Assembly: GCA_020849725.1 (NCBI GenBank)
Contig: JADLAZ010000088.1
Location: 1 to 27,945, forward strand
DNA: 27,945 nt
Direction of reading: 5' to 3'
Origin: Chloroflexota bacterium
GTDB lineage: Bacteria > Chloroflexota > Chloroflexia > Thermomicrobiales > JADLAZ01
Positions 7,951 through 15,459 of this stretch are shown here, piece after piece. Position 1 is the stretch's first letter. Every line of letters starts with the position of its first letter. The notes under the pieces are model-generated. The model saw nothing but the letters and a program-made list of their open reading frames with translations. It was not told the DNA's origin and searched no databases. The position numbers and the translations under genes are program-made.

Positions 7951-8900
7951 AGGTGCAGGCCCTTCGTCTCGCGGGTCAGGCCCTTGCGCTCCTCGGCCCA
8001 GGCGCGCAGCGGCACATCATCCCAGTTGCGCGGAAGCCACTGCTGCGACGACGGCTCGTAGTTCGGATCGCCCCCCATCGGGTGACTGCCCGTCGCCAGC
8101 GCGCCCAGCAGTTGCTTGCGGATCGGGTTGCTGCGCGCGATCAGGTTCGGGTCTTGCTGCACGTAGTCGGTCGGGCGCATCCAGCGGTAGTTGTAGCCGA
8201 CGTAGAAGACCTTGCGCACGATGTCGGACAGATTCGGCGTCACCGTGTGCCAGACGGCGGTGCGCCACACCAGCGCCGCGCCCGGCCGCGTGGTCAGCGT
8301 CACCACCTGATCCAGCGGCACGCGGTAATCGTAGTCGCGCAGCTCCTGCGGCGAGCGCAGGTGGCTGCCCGGCACAACCGCCAGCGCGCCGGAGTTGGGC
8401 TGGGTCATATCGCTCAAGTAGTAGCCGACCTTGATCTCCATGAACGGCAGCCGCCCGTCAAGTGACGGTCCTTCAAACAGATAATCACCTGCTAAATCAG
8501 GATGCCACACTACATTTTTATACCCGGCTGCATGGTCGGCGCCCTTGCCGGTGCCGAGGTCGCCCGGCACCATGTCCGGCGGATAGGGCGGCCGGTAGTC
8601 GAGGTGCGTGGTCCGGATCTGAATATTCCAGCCGATGGCGTCGACGACCAGCGGCAGCATGCGCGGGTGATCGATGAGGTCGAGGAATGCCTCGTGGTGA
8701 GTCAGCGCGTTGCGCAGCGCGAACGGGTCACGCGGCGACAGCCCTTTCTCGCGCTGCACCCGCGCCGCGACCTCGTCGATGGCGCCGAGCAGGCGCTGCA
8801 ACTCGGCCGGCTCGAAGAAGTCCTCGATCAACACGTAGCCCTGGTCGTCGAAGTCGCGTCGCTGCTGCTCGGTCATGCCGATGAGCGTAGTCGTGGACAT
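7947..8900 (-). CDS. Phytanoyl-CoA dioxygenase (PhyH) family Fe(II)/2-oxoglutarate oxygenase
   Basis: This 317-residue protein of the PhyH family hydroxylates a substrate using Fe(II) and 2-oxoglutarate. It begins with the characteristic QRRDFDDQGYVLIEDFFEPAEL element. The iron-binding HxD is seen as WHPD (His codon 8502-8504), and the distal His plus 2-oxoglutarate Arg as VWHTVTPNLSDIVRKVFYVGYNYRW. GSHLRSPQELRDYDY is also typical. ATG 8900 has AGGAGGAGG upstream, with a TATACT -10-like hexamer (8970-8965) further up. It is coupled to the GNAT gene by a 4-base overlap. Codons over 8460-8522 are strikingly AT-rich compared with the rest of the gene. The substrate is unknown. Confidence 0.88.
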   Translation of the reverse strand: MSTTTLIGMTEQQRRDFDDQGYVLIEDFFEPAELQRLLGAIDEVAARVQREKGLSPRDPFALRNALTHHEAFLDLIDHPRMLPLVVDAIGWNIQIRTTHLDYRPPYPPDMVPGDLGTGKGADHAAGYKNVVWHPDLAGDYLFEGPSLDGRLPFMEIKVGYYLSDMTQPNSGALAVVPGSHLRSPQELRDYDYRVPLDQVVTLTTRPGAALVWRTAVWHTVTPNLSDIVRKVFYVGYNYRWMRPTDYVQQDPNLIARSNPIRKQLLGALATGSHPMGGDPNYEPSSQQWLPRNWDDVPLRAWAEERKGLTRETKGLHL

Positions 8901-9025
8901 GGGGCGCCTCCTCCTGCTATCGCGGCATCGCCTGAACGGACATGTCGCGCTGCGGTGGGCCCGAGTATAGCAGGACCGGACCAACGACGACACACCATCG
9001 CCCCTGCGCGTGGACGGTAGGAGCG

Positions 9026-9841
9026 TCATCTCGGTTGACCCCGCCACCGTTGGCGCGGCCTCCTCCCGATGACGACGGTGGCGTCCAACTCATCGGAATG
9101 GGCCACCCGCACGATCAGCCCGCTGCGGGCAAGGATCACGGCCGTCTGGGGCGCCTGGCGCTCACCCGTTTCGATCAGCAAGTGGCCGCCGGGCGCCAGC
9201 CATCGGGGCGCCGCCGCCGCCACCCGGCGCTGGATAGCAAGCCCGTCCGGGCCACCGTCGAGGGCTACGCGCGGCTCGTGGAGGCGGGCCTCCCGGGGCA
9301 TCAGCTCGATCGCTCCAGTGGGCACGTAGGGCGCGTTGGCGACTATGATACCGACGCGACGGCGCAGCATCGCCGGAAGCGGCACATCGAGATCGCCTTC
9401 GTACACCTGCCCGCCGGCGGGACCGACATTCTGGCGAGCGCATCGCACCGCGGCCGGGTCGATGTCGACCGCGTGCAAGTCGATACGCCCGAGGATCGCG
9501 GCCAGCGCAACGCCGACCGCACCCGAGCCGCAGCACAGGTCGACAACGATGGCGCCTGGCCGGGCGAGAGCGGCGGCTTGTCGGACGAGGAACTCGGTGC
9601 GGTGGCGCGGGACGAAGACGCCGCCGCCCACGGCGATCCGCAGGCCACAGAACTCAGCCCAGCCGAGGATGTGTTCGAGCGGCAGGCCGATTACCCGCTG
9701 GTCGACGAGATGGTCGAGTTCGGCCGGCGTCCGCGCCGCGGCGATGAGCAAGCGGGCCTCGTCCTCGGCAAAGACACAGCCGGCGGCTCGCAGCCTGGCA
9801 ATGAGGGCGGCTGAAGCCGGTGGCGACGGAGACGCTGACAT
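9026..9841 (-). CDS. HemK/PrmC-like putative protein N5-glutamine methyltransferase
   Basis: This 271-residue class I SAM-dependent methyltransferase carries the HemK/PrmC layout: a helical N-terminal domain (residues 1-75) with the conserved PLEHILGWAEFCGLRI element, SAM motif I DLCCGSGAVG (101-110), acidic motif HAVDIDPAAV, and the catalytic tetrapeptide as NAPY (169-172) rather than the canonical NPPY. That NAPYVPT variant is, from memory, typical of a separate subfamily, so it may modify a target other than release factors. ATG 9841 is the first start of the frame; no strong ribosome-binding site is visible. It is 125 bp from the dioxygenase gene and in the same direction. Confidence 0.82.
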   Translation of the reverse strand: MSASPSPPASAALIARLRAAGCVFAEDEARLLIAAARTPAELDHLVDQRVIGLPLEHILGWAEFCGLRIAVGGGVFVPRHRTEFLVRQAAALARPGAIVVDLCCGSGAVGVALAAILGRIDLHAVDIDPAAVRCARQNVGPAGGQVYEGDLDVPLPAMLRRRVGIIVANAPYVPTGAIELMPREARLHEPRVALDGGPDGLAIQRRVAAAAPRWLAPGGHLLIETGERQAPQTAVILARSGLIVRVAHSDELDATVVIGRRPRQRWRGQPR

Positions 9842-10004
9842 GAGCTGCGTCTTTCGGTGCGCCGGTGGGCGCGCTCTGGGCTGTCGATGGCGGGTGGATC
9901 AACCGGCCGGGACGAGCGGCAATCGGCCTCCTCACCTCGGTGCGTCCCTTGCCGCGCACTGCCGACGCAACGCTCGATGACAGCGACCGCACCGGCCTTG
10001 AGTC

Positions 10005-10031
10005 GGTCACGCTCTTGCATCGAGCGTGACC
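10005..10031. terminator. Perfect 10-bp hairpin in a 228-bp spacer
   Basis: GGTCACGCTC (10005-10014) and GAGCGTGACC (10022-10031) form a flawless 10-bp stem with a 7-nt loop, about 40 bp past the glycosyltransferase stop on the minus strand. No U-run follows, so a factor-dependent terminator, RNA-stabilising structure or protein-binding palindrome are all possible. Confidence 0.45.
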
Positions 10032-10069
10032 TTGACTCCCCCTATCGTGACCGCGCGCTTGACTGAGCC

Positions 10070-11341
10070 TTAAATGGCGTAGACGTAGTCGCCGCAAGGC
10101 GTGACGCCGAAGCCGTCAACCAGATTCGCGTACACCTGCTCGATCATGTCGGCCACCGCCGGCCAGGAGAAGTGCCGGGCGACCTCGACGGCATGCCGGC
10201 CGAGCCGGTCACGCTCGGCCGGATCGGTCAGCAGCCGGTCGAGCGCCGCCGCCAGCGCTGCCGGGTCGCGCTCGGGCACCAGCAGACCGCTGACCTCGTG
10301 CTGGACGGTGTAGGCCAGCCCACCGACCCGGCTGGCGACGACTGGCGTGCCGCAAGCCATCGCCTCGATCGCCACCAGGCCGAAGCTCTCGTACAGTGAC
10401 GGCATCGCCACCACATCGGCCGCCGCGTAGAAGAGCGGCAACTTCTCCTGCGGCTGCGACCCAACGAAGCAGACATGCGGCTCGAGACGCAGCGCATCAC
10501 GCAGCGCCAGCAGACGGCCCAACTCGCCGCCAGGCCGCTCGCCGGGCCGCACCTGGCCGCCGACGATGAGCAGGCACGGCGCTGGCTGCCCGACCGGCCG
10601 GGACTCGATCAGCCGCGCCTGTGCCTCCAGCAGCGTGTCGATACCCTTGAGCGCCTCGATCCGGCCGACAAACAGGATCAGCGGTCCCGGCCCCAGGCCC
10701 AGCTCCGCCCGCGCCGCCGCCCGTGGCAGTGGCTGAAACAGGCTGAGATCGACGCCCAGCGGGATGGTGCAGATCTTGGTGTCGGACGCGCCATAGTAGC
10801 AGACCATTTGCGCCCGGTCGCTCGGATTGGCCGCCACCAGCGAGTCGACCAGGCCCATCAGTTGGCGCTCGGTGTCGATGCGGACATCCAGCTCGCGGTC
10901 GTCGTCGCCGCGCGCGACCAGGTTCTTCATCTTGCCGAGCGTGTGGAACATGTGGACCAGCGGCGCGCCCAGCCGCTCGCGCGCCAGGTGGCCGGCCCAG
11001 CCGGACAGCCAGTAGTGGCTGTGCAGCACGTCGTAGCGAATCTCCTCACGCTCGGCGAAGTCGACCAGCGCGTCGGCGAAGCCCGGCACGAGGTCGAAGA
11101 GGCTATTCTTGTCGACCGGTTCGGCCGGCCCGGCCGTCAGATAGACGACGCGCACATTGCGCGCCAGCGGCACCTGCTCCGGCGCATCAGCCGTGGTGCG
11201 GCGGGTGAAGATGTCGACGACGATGTCGCGCCGGCCCAGCTGGCGGCTAAGCTCGCGCACATAGACATTCAAGCCACCGGCATCTTTCCCACCGAGTGTG
11301 GCGAGCGGCGACGTATGCAGGCTGATCATGGCAACGCGCAT
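10070..11341 (-). CDS. GT4 family glycosyltransferase (MshA/sucrose-phosphate-synthase-like)
   Basis: This 423-residue retaining GT-B glycosyltransferase starts MRVAMISLHTSPLATLGGKDAGGLNVYVRELSRQL, with the GGxNVYV acceptor-side loop of the MshA/sucrose-synthase-like group. It continues with DVLHSHYWLSGWAG and a Glycos_transf_1 domain from about residue 200 (LILFVGRIEALKGIDTLL). The donor-binding EX7E element is ESFGLVAIEAMACGTPVVASRVGG. It transfers a sugar from a nucleotide donor; the acceptor is not determinable. The CelD/FemX-like gene is 73 bp upstream on the same strand, so they probably form an operon, perhaps for a glycoconjugate that is then acylated. Confidence 0.88.
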   Translation of the reverse strand: MRVAMISLHTSPLATLGGKDAGGLNVYVRELSRQLGRRDIVVDIFTRRTTADAPEQVPLARNVRVVYLTAGPAEPVDKNSLFDLVPGFADALVDFAEREEIRYDVLHSHYWLSGWAGHLARERLGAPLVHMFHTLGKMKNLVARGDDDRELDVRIDTERQLMGLVDSLVAANPSDRAQMVCYYGASDTKICTIPLGVDLSLFQPLPRAAARAELGLGPGPLILFVGRIEALKGIDTLLEAQARLIESRPVGQPAPCLLIVGGQVRPGERPGGELGRLLALRDALRLEPHVCFVGSQPQEKLPLFYAAADVVAMPSLYESFGLVAIEAMACGTPVVASRVGGLAYTVQHEVSGLLVPERDPAALAAALDRLLTDPAERDRLGRHAVEVARHFSWPAVADMIEQVYANLVDGFGVTPCGDYVYAI

Positions 11342-11414
11342 GGAGGCTGGACCTTTCGCGGTGAGGGAGAGCGCCGGCCAGGCTGCTCGGGTCGCGGTGC
11401 GGCGGCGTCCGCCG

Positions 11415-12440
11415 CTACAGAGTTCCCGGCCGCATCAGCAGCCGGTAGACTTCGGTGTTGACGGCGCCGAAATCGTACTTGTATGGCTCGTCACCCTGCA
11501 AAAGATCGAACATGGTGGCGCCTTCGGCGATAGCGGCCTGGATGACCCGCCCCATCGTAACGACGCCGACGGCGTACTCCCGGTAAGCCGGATCGTAGCC
11601 GGAGTTGTACACGTAGTACCGGTCCCCGTAGCGGAACGACAGCACGCAGGCGACGCGCTGGCCGCCGATCGATTGGAAGGCCAGCCGCAGCGTCCCATCA
11701 GCGTGAGTGGCGGCGATCAGGCGTTGGAAGAAGCCCTGCAACTCCGGCGTCCAGAAGCCTTCCTTCTCCTGACCGCTCAATCGGTGCAAGCGCAAGAAGT
11801 CGGCCAGCGCGGCCGCCAGGTCGCTGTCCGGGCCGATCATCTCGAAGCGCTCGCCGGCCGGCGCCGCCTCCAGGCGGCCGGTCTTGCGGCGCAACTCGTG
11901 GCGGTCCTTCTTGCGCAGCCCGCGCAGGTAGCCATCCCACGTCGCCGGCAGCGTCACCACCGGGCAGACGTCGTCGAGCGTCTCCTCAACCGTCCAGCCA
12001 CGCGCTGCCGCCGCGGCCACCAGCGCCCGACTCGGCGAGGCGCCCGGCACGGCCCGCAGCTCGATCACGTCCCAATCGGCGCGAGCGGCCGCCAGCGCGT
12101 CAAACGTCGCCTGCCAGGCCGCCGCCAGATCCTCCGGCGCGGCGATGAGGTCCAGGTAGTCGGCGACCTCGCTGCCGCCGATCAGGCGCACCGTGCGGCC
12201 GAGGCCGGGCACGTCGCTGATGTGCAGCGGCGCGATGAAGCAGGGCGCGCCGCCCGCCGCCTCACCAACCAGCACGCGCAACTCGCCCGTGCCCAGCGTT
12301 GCCCACCAGATCGACTGAAACGTGCGGGTGAGAAAGAAGCCGGGCACGGCGGAGCGCGCCACCAGCGCATCCCACGCCGCGCCGAGACACCAGGCGTCGT
12401 CGGCTTGCCGCACCTCACGCATCGCCACCGTCACTCCCAC
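11415..12440 (-). CDS. CelD/BcsL- or FemX-like GNAT acyltransferase
   Basis: This 341-residue protein belongs to the GNAT_6 (Acetyltransf_6) group that acylates polysaccharides or, in the FemABX relatives, peptidoglycan precursors. The signature region is RGLRKKDRHELRRKTGRL followed by the late segment YVYNSGYDPAYREYAVGVV and FDLLQGDEPYKYDFG, which is highly typical. GTG 12440 is used because GGAGGG lies 7 nt upstream; ATG 12422 is an alternative six codons in. A possible -10 TAGACT (12468-12463) with a weak -35 TGTGCA 17 bp further gives a candidate promoter. It is probably cotranscribed with the downstream glycosyltransferase. Confidence 0.82.
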   Translation of the reverse strand: MGVTVAMREVRQADDAWCLGAAWDALVARSAVPGFFLTRTFQSIWWATLGTGELRVLVGEAAGGAPCFIAPLHISDVPGLGRTVRLIGGSEVADYLDLIAAPEDLAAAWQATFDALAAARADWDVIELRAVPGASPSRALVAAAAARGWTVEETLDDVCPVVTLPATWDGYLRGLRKKDRHELRRKTGRLEAAPAGERFEMIGPDSDLAAALADFLRLHRLSGQEKEGFWTPELQGFFQRLIAATHADGTLRLAFQSIGGQRVACVLSFRYGDRYYVYNSGYDPAYREYAVGVVTMGRVIQAAIAEGATMFDLLQGDEPYKYDFGAVNTEVYRLLMRPGTL

Positions 12441-12579
12441 CGGCCATCCCTCCTCGCCCGCCAGTCTACCATGGGCGCTTCCCTTTGCACAGTAATGGGC
12501 GGGTAGGACGAGTGGACGCGGTGGGCCGCGGTGAACTGGCGCGGGCGAGGGGTAGGGTGAGGGCCACTGGTGAGGGCCA

Positions 12580-12609
12580 CCTGGCCTCCCGTGCCTCCTG
12601 GCCTGCCTG
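12580..12609 (+). repeat. 30-nt dispersed intergenic repeat, copy 2
   Basis: It matches 2629-2658 at 28 of 30 positions in the same orientation. It sits in the 258-bp divergent spacer 12441-12698, right after a short direct repeat GTGAGGGCCAC (12557-12567 and 12570-12580). Apart from these and the candidate promoter of the left gene, the spacer shows no gene. Confidence 0.5.
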
Positions 12610-12698
12610 CTCGTTCGGGCAGGTGCCGGCCGCTGAGCGGCGCGGTACGCTTGCAGGCAGCGCCGGATCAGTGAGCCGGCGCCAGGCGGGTGTGTGCG

Positions 12699-14630
12699 GT
12701 GTCCGAGTGGTATGGCGGGGGCATGCGTGGCCGGCGCAATGGCGGTCGGCCGGCTGAGCCGGGTTCGCTATCGCTGGCGGCGGTGCGGCAGGCGGCGGGC
12801 GCCACGCTGGCCGGCTTGCCGCGCGTGCTGGCGCTTGTCTGGTCGACCAGCCCGTTCCTGACGCTGGCGCTGGCCGGGCTGGCGCTGGTCGGCGGGCTGG
12901 CCCCTGCCGCCGCGGCCTGGCTGACCAAGCTCTTCGTCGATGCGGTGGTCGCGGCGGTGACGGCCGCCCCTCAGCCGGCCGGACCCACCTCGCCCTGGGG
13001 CCTGCTCGAGCCGGAGTGGTTGGCGGCGCACGGGTCGCTGCTGGCACTGGCGCTGGCAACCTTCGGCGTCGGCGCGCTCGCCAGTCTCATCGGCACGCTG
13101 TCGAACATCGTCCAGCAGTTGCTGCAGGACCGGGTGCAGACGCGCGTGCAGGCGATGGTGATGGCGCACGCCGCCACACTCGACCTGGCCTTCTTCGAGC
13201 GGCCGCAATCGTACGACATGGTGCAGCAGGCGCAGCAGCAGGCCGGCTTCCGACCGGTGCAGATGGTGTCGACCGCCGCCGGCCTGCTGCGCTCGACGCT
13301 GACGTTCAGCTCGCTGATCCTGCTGCTGACCGGCCTCGGACCGGCGCCGGCGCTGCTGGCGCTGCTGTCGCCGCTGCCGGCCTTCATCGCCTCGACGCGC
13401 TACGGCTGGCAGGGCTATCACCTGATGCGGCGGCAGTCGCCGCTGCGGCGCCGCATGAGCTACCTGGCGACCCTGGTGACGACCGACACCTATGCCAAAG
13501 AAGTGCGTCTGTTCAACCTGGGCGACTACGTCGTCGACCGCTACGCCGCGCTGGCCGGCCTGTACCTGAACGAGCAGCGCCGGCTGGCTCTGCGCCGCTA
13601 CCTGGTCGGCTTTGCCTGGGGCACGCTGTCGATCCTGGCGACGGCGGCAACCTACCTGTACGTCGGCCTGCGCGTCGTCGCCGGCCAGTTGACGCTGGGC
13701 GACCTGACGCTGGCCATCCAGGCCGTCGTGCAGGTGCAAAGCTCGTTCCAGGCGCTGCTCGGTGGGTTGTCGGGGCTCTACGAGAACACGCTCTATGTCG
13801 GCACGCTGTTCGAGCTGCTCGGCGCGCGCTCGACGATTGTGCCGCCGGCCGACCCCGTCCCGACGCCCCGGCCCCTGCGCGGCGAGATTGAGTTCCGCGG
13901 CGTCGGCTATGCCTACGAGGGCAAGGCCGAGCCGGCGCTGCGCGGTGTGTCGTTCCACATCGCGCCGGGCGAGATCATCGCCATCGTCGGTCGCAACGGC
14001 GCCGGCAAGACGACGCTGGTCAAGCTCGTCGGCCGGCTGTATGAGGCCAGCGCCGGCCAGGTGCTGATCGACGGCCGCGATGTGCGCGACTATGACCCGG
14101 CCGCGCTGCGCGACCAGATCGCCGCCGTCTTCCAGGACTACGCGACGTACCAGTTCTCGGCGCGGGAGAACATCGGCGTCGGCCGGGTCGAGCGCATCGA
14201 CGATCAGCCGGCGGTGGCCGACGCGGCGGTGCTGGCTGGCGCGGCGCCGGTGATCGAGCGGCTGCCAGCCGGCTACGAGACGCCGCTGGGCAAATGGTTC
14301 GATGGCGGCCAGCAGCTGTCCGGCGGCGAGTGGCAAAAGGTAGCTCTGGCGCGAGCCTTCATGCGCGCGGGCGCGATCCTGATCCTGGACGAGCCGACGG
14401 CCGCGCTGGACGCTCAGGCCGAGGCCGAGCTGTTCGCGCGCATGAAGCAGTTGGCGCTGGGCAAGACGACGCTGTTCATCTCTCACCGCTTCTCGACCGT
14501 GCGCCTGGCCGACCGCATCCTCGTCCTGGACGACGGCGCGCTGATCGAGCAGGGCACGCACGCCGAGCTAATGGCGCTGGGCGGCGAATATGCGCGCCTG
14601 TTCACGCTCCAGGCTGCCGCCTACCGGTGA
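12699..14630 (+). CDS. ABC transporter, fused permease and ATPase (exporter type)
   Basis: This protein of about 643 residues is a half-transporter of the exporter class. It has an N-terminal six-helix membrane domain (residues about 40-365) and a C-terminal nucleotide-binding domain. Visible ATPase motifs are Walker A GRNGAGKTT (about 430), Q-loop VFQDYATYQF, signature LSGGEWQKVALARAF (about 540), Walker B LILDEPTAALD (about 560) and the switch histidine in FISHRFSTV (about 595). It would act as a homodimer or with another half. The start is uncertain: GTG 12699 has AGGCGGG about 8 nt upstream, while GTG 12690 and ATG 12723 are less well spaced. The substrate is unknown; the family exports peptides, lipids or drugs. 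The selenoprotein candidate follows in the same direction. Confidence 0.9.
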   Translation: MSEWYGGGMRGRRNGGRPAEPGSLSLAAVRQAAGATLAGLPRVLALVWSTSPFLTLALAGLALVGGLAPAAAAWLTKLFVDAVVAAVTAAPQPAGPTSPWGLLEPEWLAAHGSLLALALATFGVGALASLIGTLSNIVQQLLQDRVQTRVQAMVMAHAATLDLAFFERPQSYDMVQQAQQQAGFRPVQMVSTAAGLLRSTLTFSSLILLLTGLGPAPALLALLSPLPAFIASTRYGWQGYHLMRRQSPLRRRMSYLATLVTTDTYAKEVRLFNLGDYVVDRYAALAGLYLNEQRRLALRRYLVGFAWGTLSILATAATYLYVGLRVVAGQLTLGDLTLAIQAVVQVQSSFQALLGGLSGLYENTLYVGTLFELLGARSTIVPPADPVPTPRPLRGEIEFRGVGYAYEGKAEPALRGVSFHIAPGEIIAIVGRNGAGKTTLVKLVGRLYEASAGQVLIDGRDVRDYDPAALRDQIAAVFQDYATYQFSARENIGVGRVERIDDQPAVADAAVLAGAAPVIERLPAGYETPLGKWFDGGQQLSGGEWQKVALARAFMRAGAILILDEPTAALDAQAEAELFARMKQLALGKTTLFISHRFSTVRLADRILVLDDGALIEQGTHAELMALGGEYARLFTLQAAAYR

Positions 14631-14641
14631 GACGGGCAGGG

Positions 14642-14687
14642 GCCAGCTCCCCCGACGCATGGCCCTGAAGCATGCCCACGAGCTGGC
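14642..14687. terminator. Two-tier hairpin between the ABC gene and the DsbA-like gene
   Basis: GCCAGCTC (14642-14649) pairs perfectly with GAGCTGGC (14680-14687). The loop contains a second stem, GCATG/CATGC. It begins 12 bp after the ABC stop and ends 66 bp before the next ATG. It could be an intrinsic-type terminator without U-run, or a leader structure. Confidence 0.4.
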
Positions 14688-14753
14688 GTGGAGCCGGCGC
14701 GCGTGGCACAATGCCGCCCGCGCTGGCCGGCGGCGCATCAGTCAGGAGACCGC

Positions 14754-15362
14754 ATGACCCGCATCGACGTCTGGTCCGACTTTGTTTGACCCTATTGCCT
14801 GTTGGTAGCGGCCAGTTTGGACCGCCTCGACCAGGAGGGTGATGTCACCATCGAGTGGCATGCCTTTGAGTTGCGGCCGGCCAGTGCGCCGCCGTTGCCA
14901 CCCGAGATGCGCGCCGGCATCGAAGCGCGCCGGCCGCAGTTCGTCGAGCGGGCGCGCGTGCAGTACGGGCTGGCGATCAACAGCGGCCCGTTCGACGTCG
15001 ACTCGCGGTTGGCGCTGATCGGCGAGCAGATCGCCAAGGCCGAGGGCGCCGGCCGCGCCTACCATGACGCCGTCATGCGTGCCTACTGGCTGGAGGCCGC
15101 CGTCATCGACGATCGCGCCGTCCTGGCCGATCTCGCTGCCTCGGTCGGCCTCGACCGTGCGGCTTTCCTGGCCGCGCTCGACGACCCGGCCTACGAGCAG
15201 GCCATGCTGGCTGAGGCCGCCGACGCCCACGACGCCGGCATCACCGCCGTGCCAGCGCTGGTGTTCGACGAGCGCTACCTCGTACTCGGCGCGCAACCGT
15301 ACGATCTGCTGCGCCAGGTCGTCGATCAGTGCCGCGCCGAGCAGGCCGACGCCGCCGGCTGA
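14754..15362 (+). CDS. DsbA/FrnE family thiol-disulfide oxidoreductase, probable selenoprotein (Sec at TGA 14787-14789)
   Basis: Reading from ATG 14754 gives MTRIDVWSDFV, an in-frame TGA, then PYCLLVAASLDRL and an open frame to 15362. That is a 202-residue DsbA/FrnE thioredoxin-fold protein if TGA is read through. The TGA stands exactly where FrnE proteins have the first, nucleophilic Cys of CPxC, and the second Cys (residue 15) is present, giving U12-P-Y-C15. The cis-proline loop GITAVPALVFDERYLVLGAQP is intact. AGGAG lies 5 nt before the ATG, so the short N-terminal piece is translated. A bSECIS-like hairpin follows at 14808-14825. Without recoding, only a start after the TGA (TTG 14802) would remain, with no active site. 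No selA, selB, selC or selD is in the window; a sequencing error or TGC-to-TGA nonsense mutation are the alternatives. Confidence 0.75.
14808..14825 (+). promoter_or_regulatory. Candidate bacterial SECIS element (hairpin in the coding region)
   Basis: GCGGCC (14808-14813) pairs with GGACCGC (14819-14825), with one bulged A (14821), around the loop AGUUU. The loop starts 24 nt after the TGA and has G as its second base. Known bSECIS elements have an apical loop about 16-37 nt after the UGA with a G in the first two loop positions, so this fits. Confidence 0.6.
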
Positions 15363-15432
15363 GCGCCGCGCCGAGCAGGCCGACGCCGCCGGCTGAGCGC
15401 CGCGCCGAGCAGGCCGACGCCGCCGGCTGAGC
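15331..15432 (+). repeat. Three tandem copies of a 34-bp unit spanning the 3' end of the DsbA-like gene
   Basis: The unit, starting GCCGCGCCGAGCAGG and ending GCCGGCTGAGC, occurs identically at 15331-15364, 15365-15398 and 15399-15432, with eight more matching bases after. The first copy encodes the last ten residues of the oxidoreductase and its TGA. Since 34 is not a multiple of three, each copy carries the stop in a different frame. Confidence 0.9.
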
Positions 15433-15459
15433 GCCGCGCCTGCGGGCGCCGGCTCAGCC
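15425..15459. terminator. Hairpin between convergent genes (possible bidirectional terminator)
   Basis: GGCTGAGC (15425-15432) pairs with GCTCAGCC (15452-15459), with further GC pairing inside. It lies between the ends of the DsbA-like gene and the convergent epimerase and includes the epimerase stop codon. No T-run is present. Confidence 0.4.

Noticed and set aside
8462..8677. A plus-strand frame inside the PhyH gene starts MTVLQTD, the same first seven residues as HyfG, with only synonymous differences.
   Set aside because: The match is 20 nt long with three mismatches, expected by chance when comparing all of the window with itself, and the minus strand encodes the conserved PhyH iron motif over the same bases.
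12557..12580. Direct repeat GTGAGGGCCAC, two copies 13 bp apart, as a possible operator.
   Set aside because: Short, GC-rich, not palindromic and not positioned over a recognisable promoter.
12768..14561. A 597-residue frame antisense to the ABC transporter.
   Set aside because: Its composition (Gln/Arg/His-rich) is a GC-frame shadow; the plus strand has complete ABC motifs.
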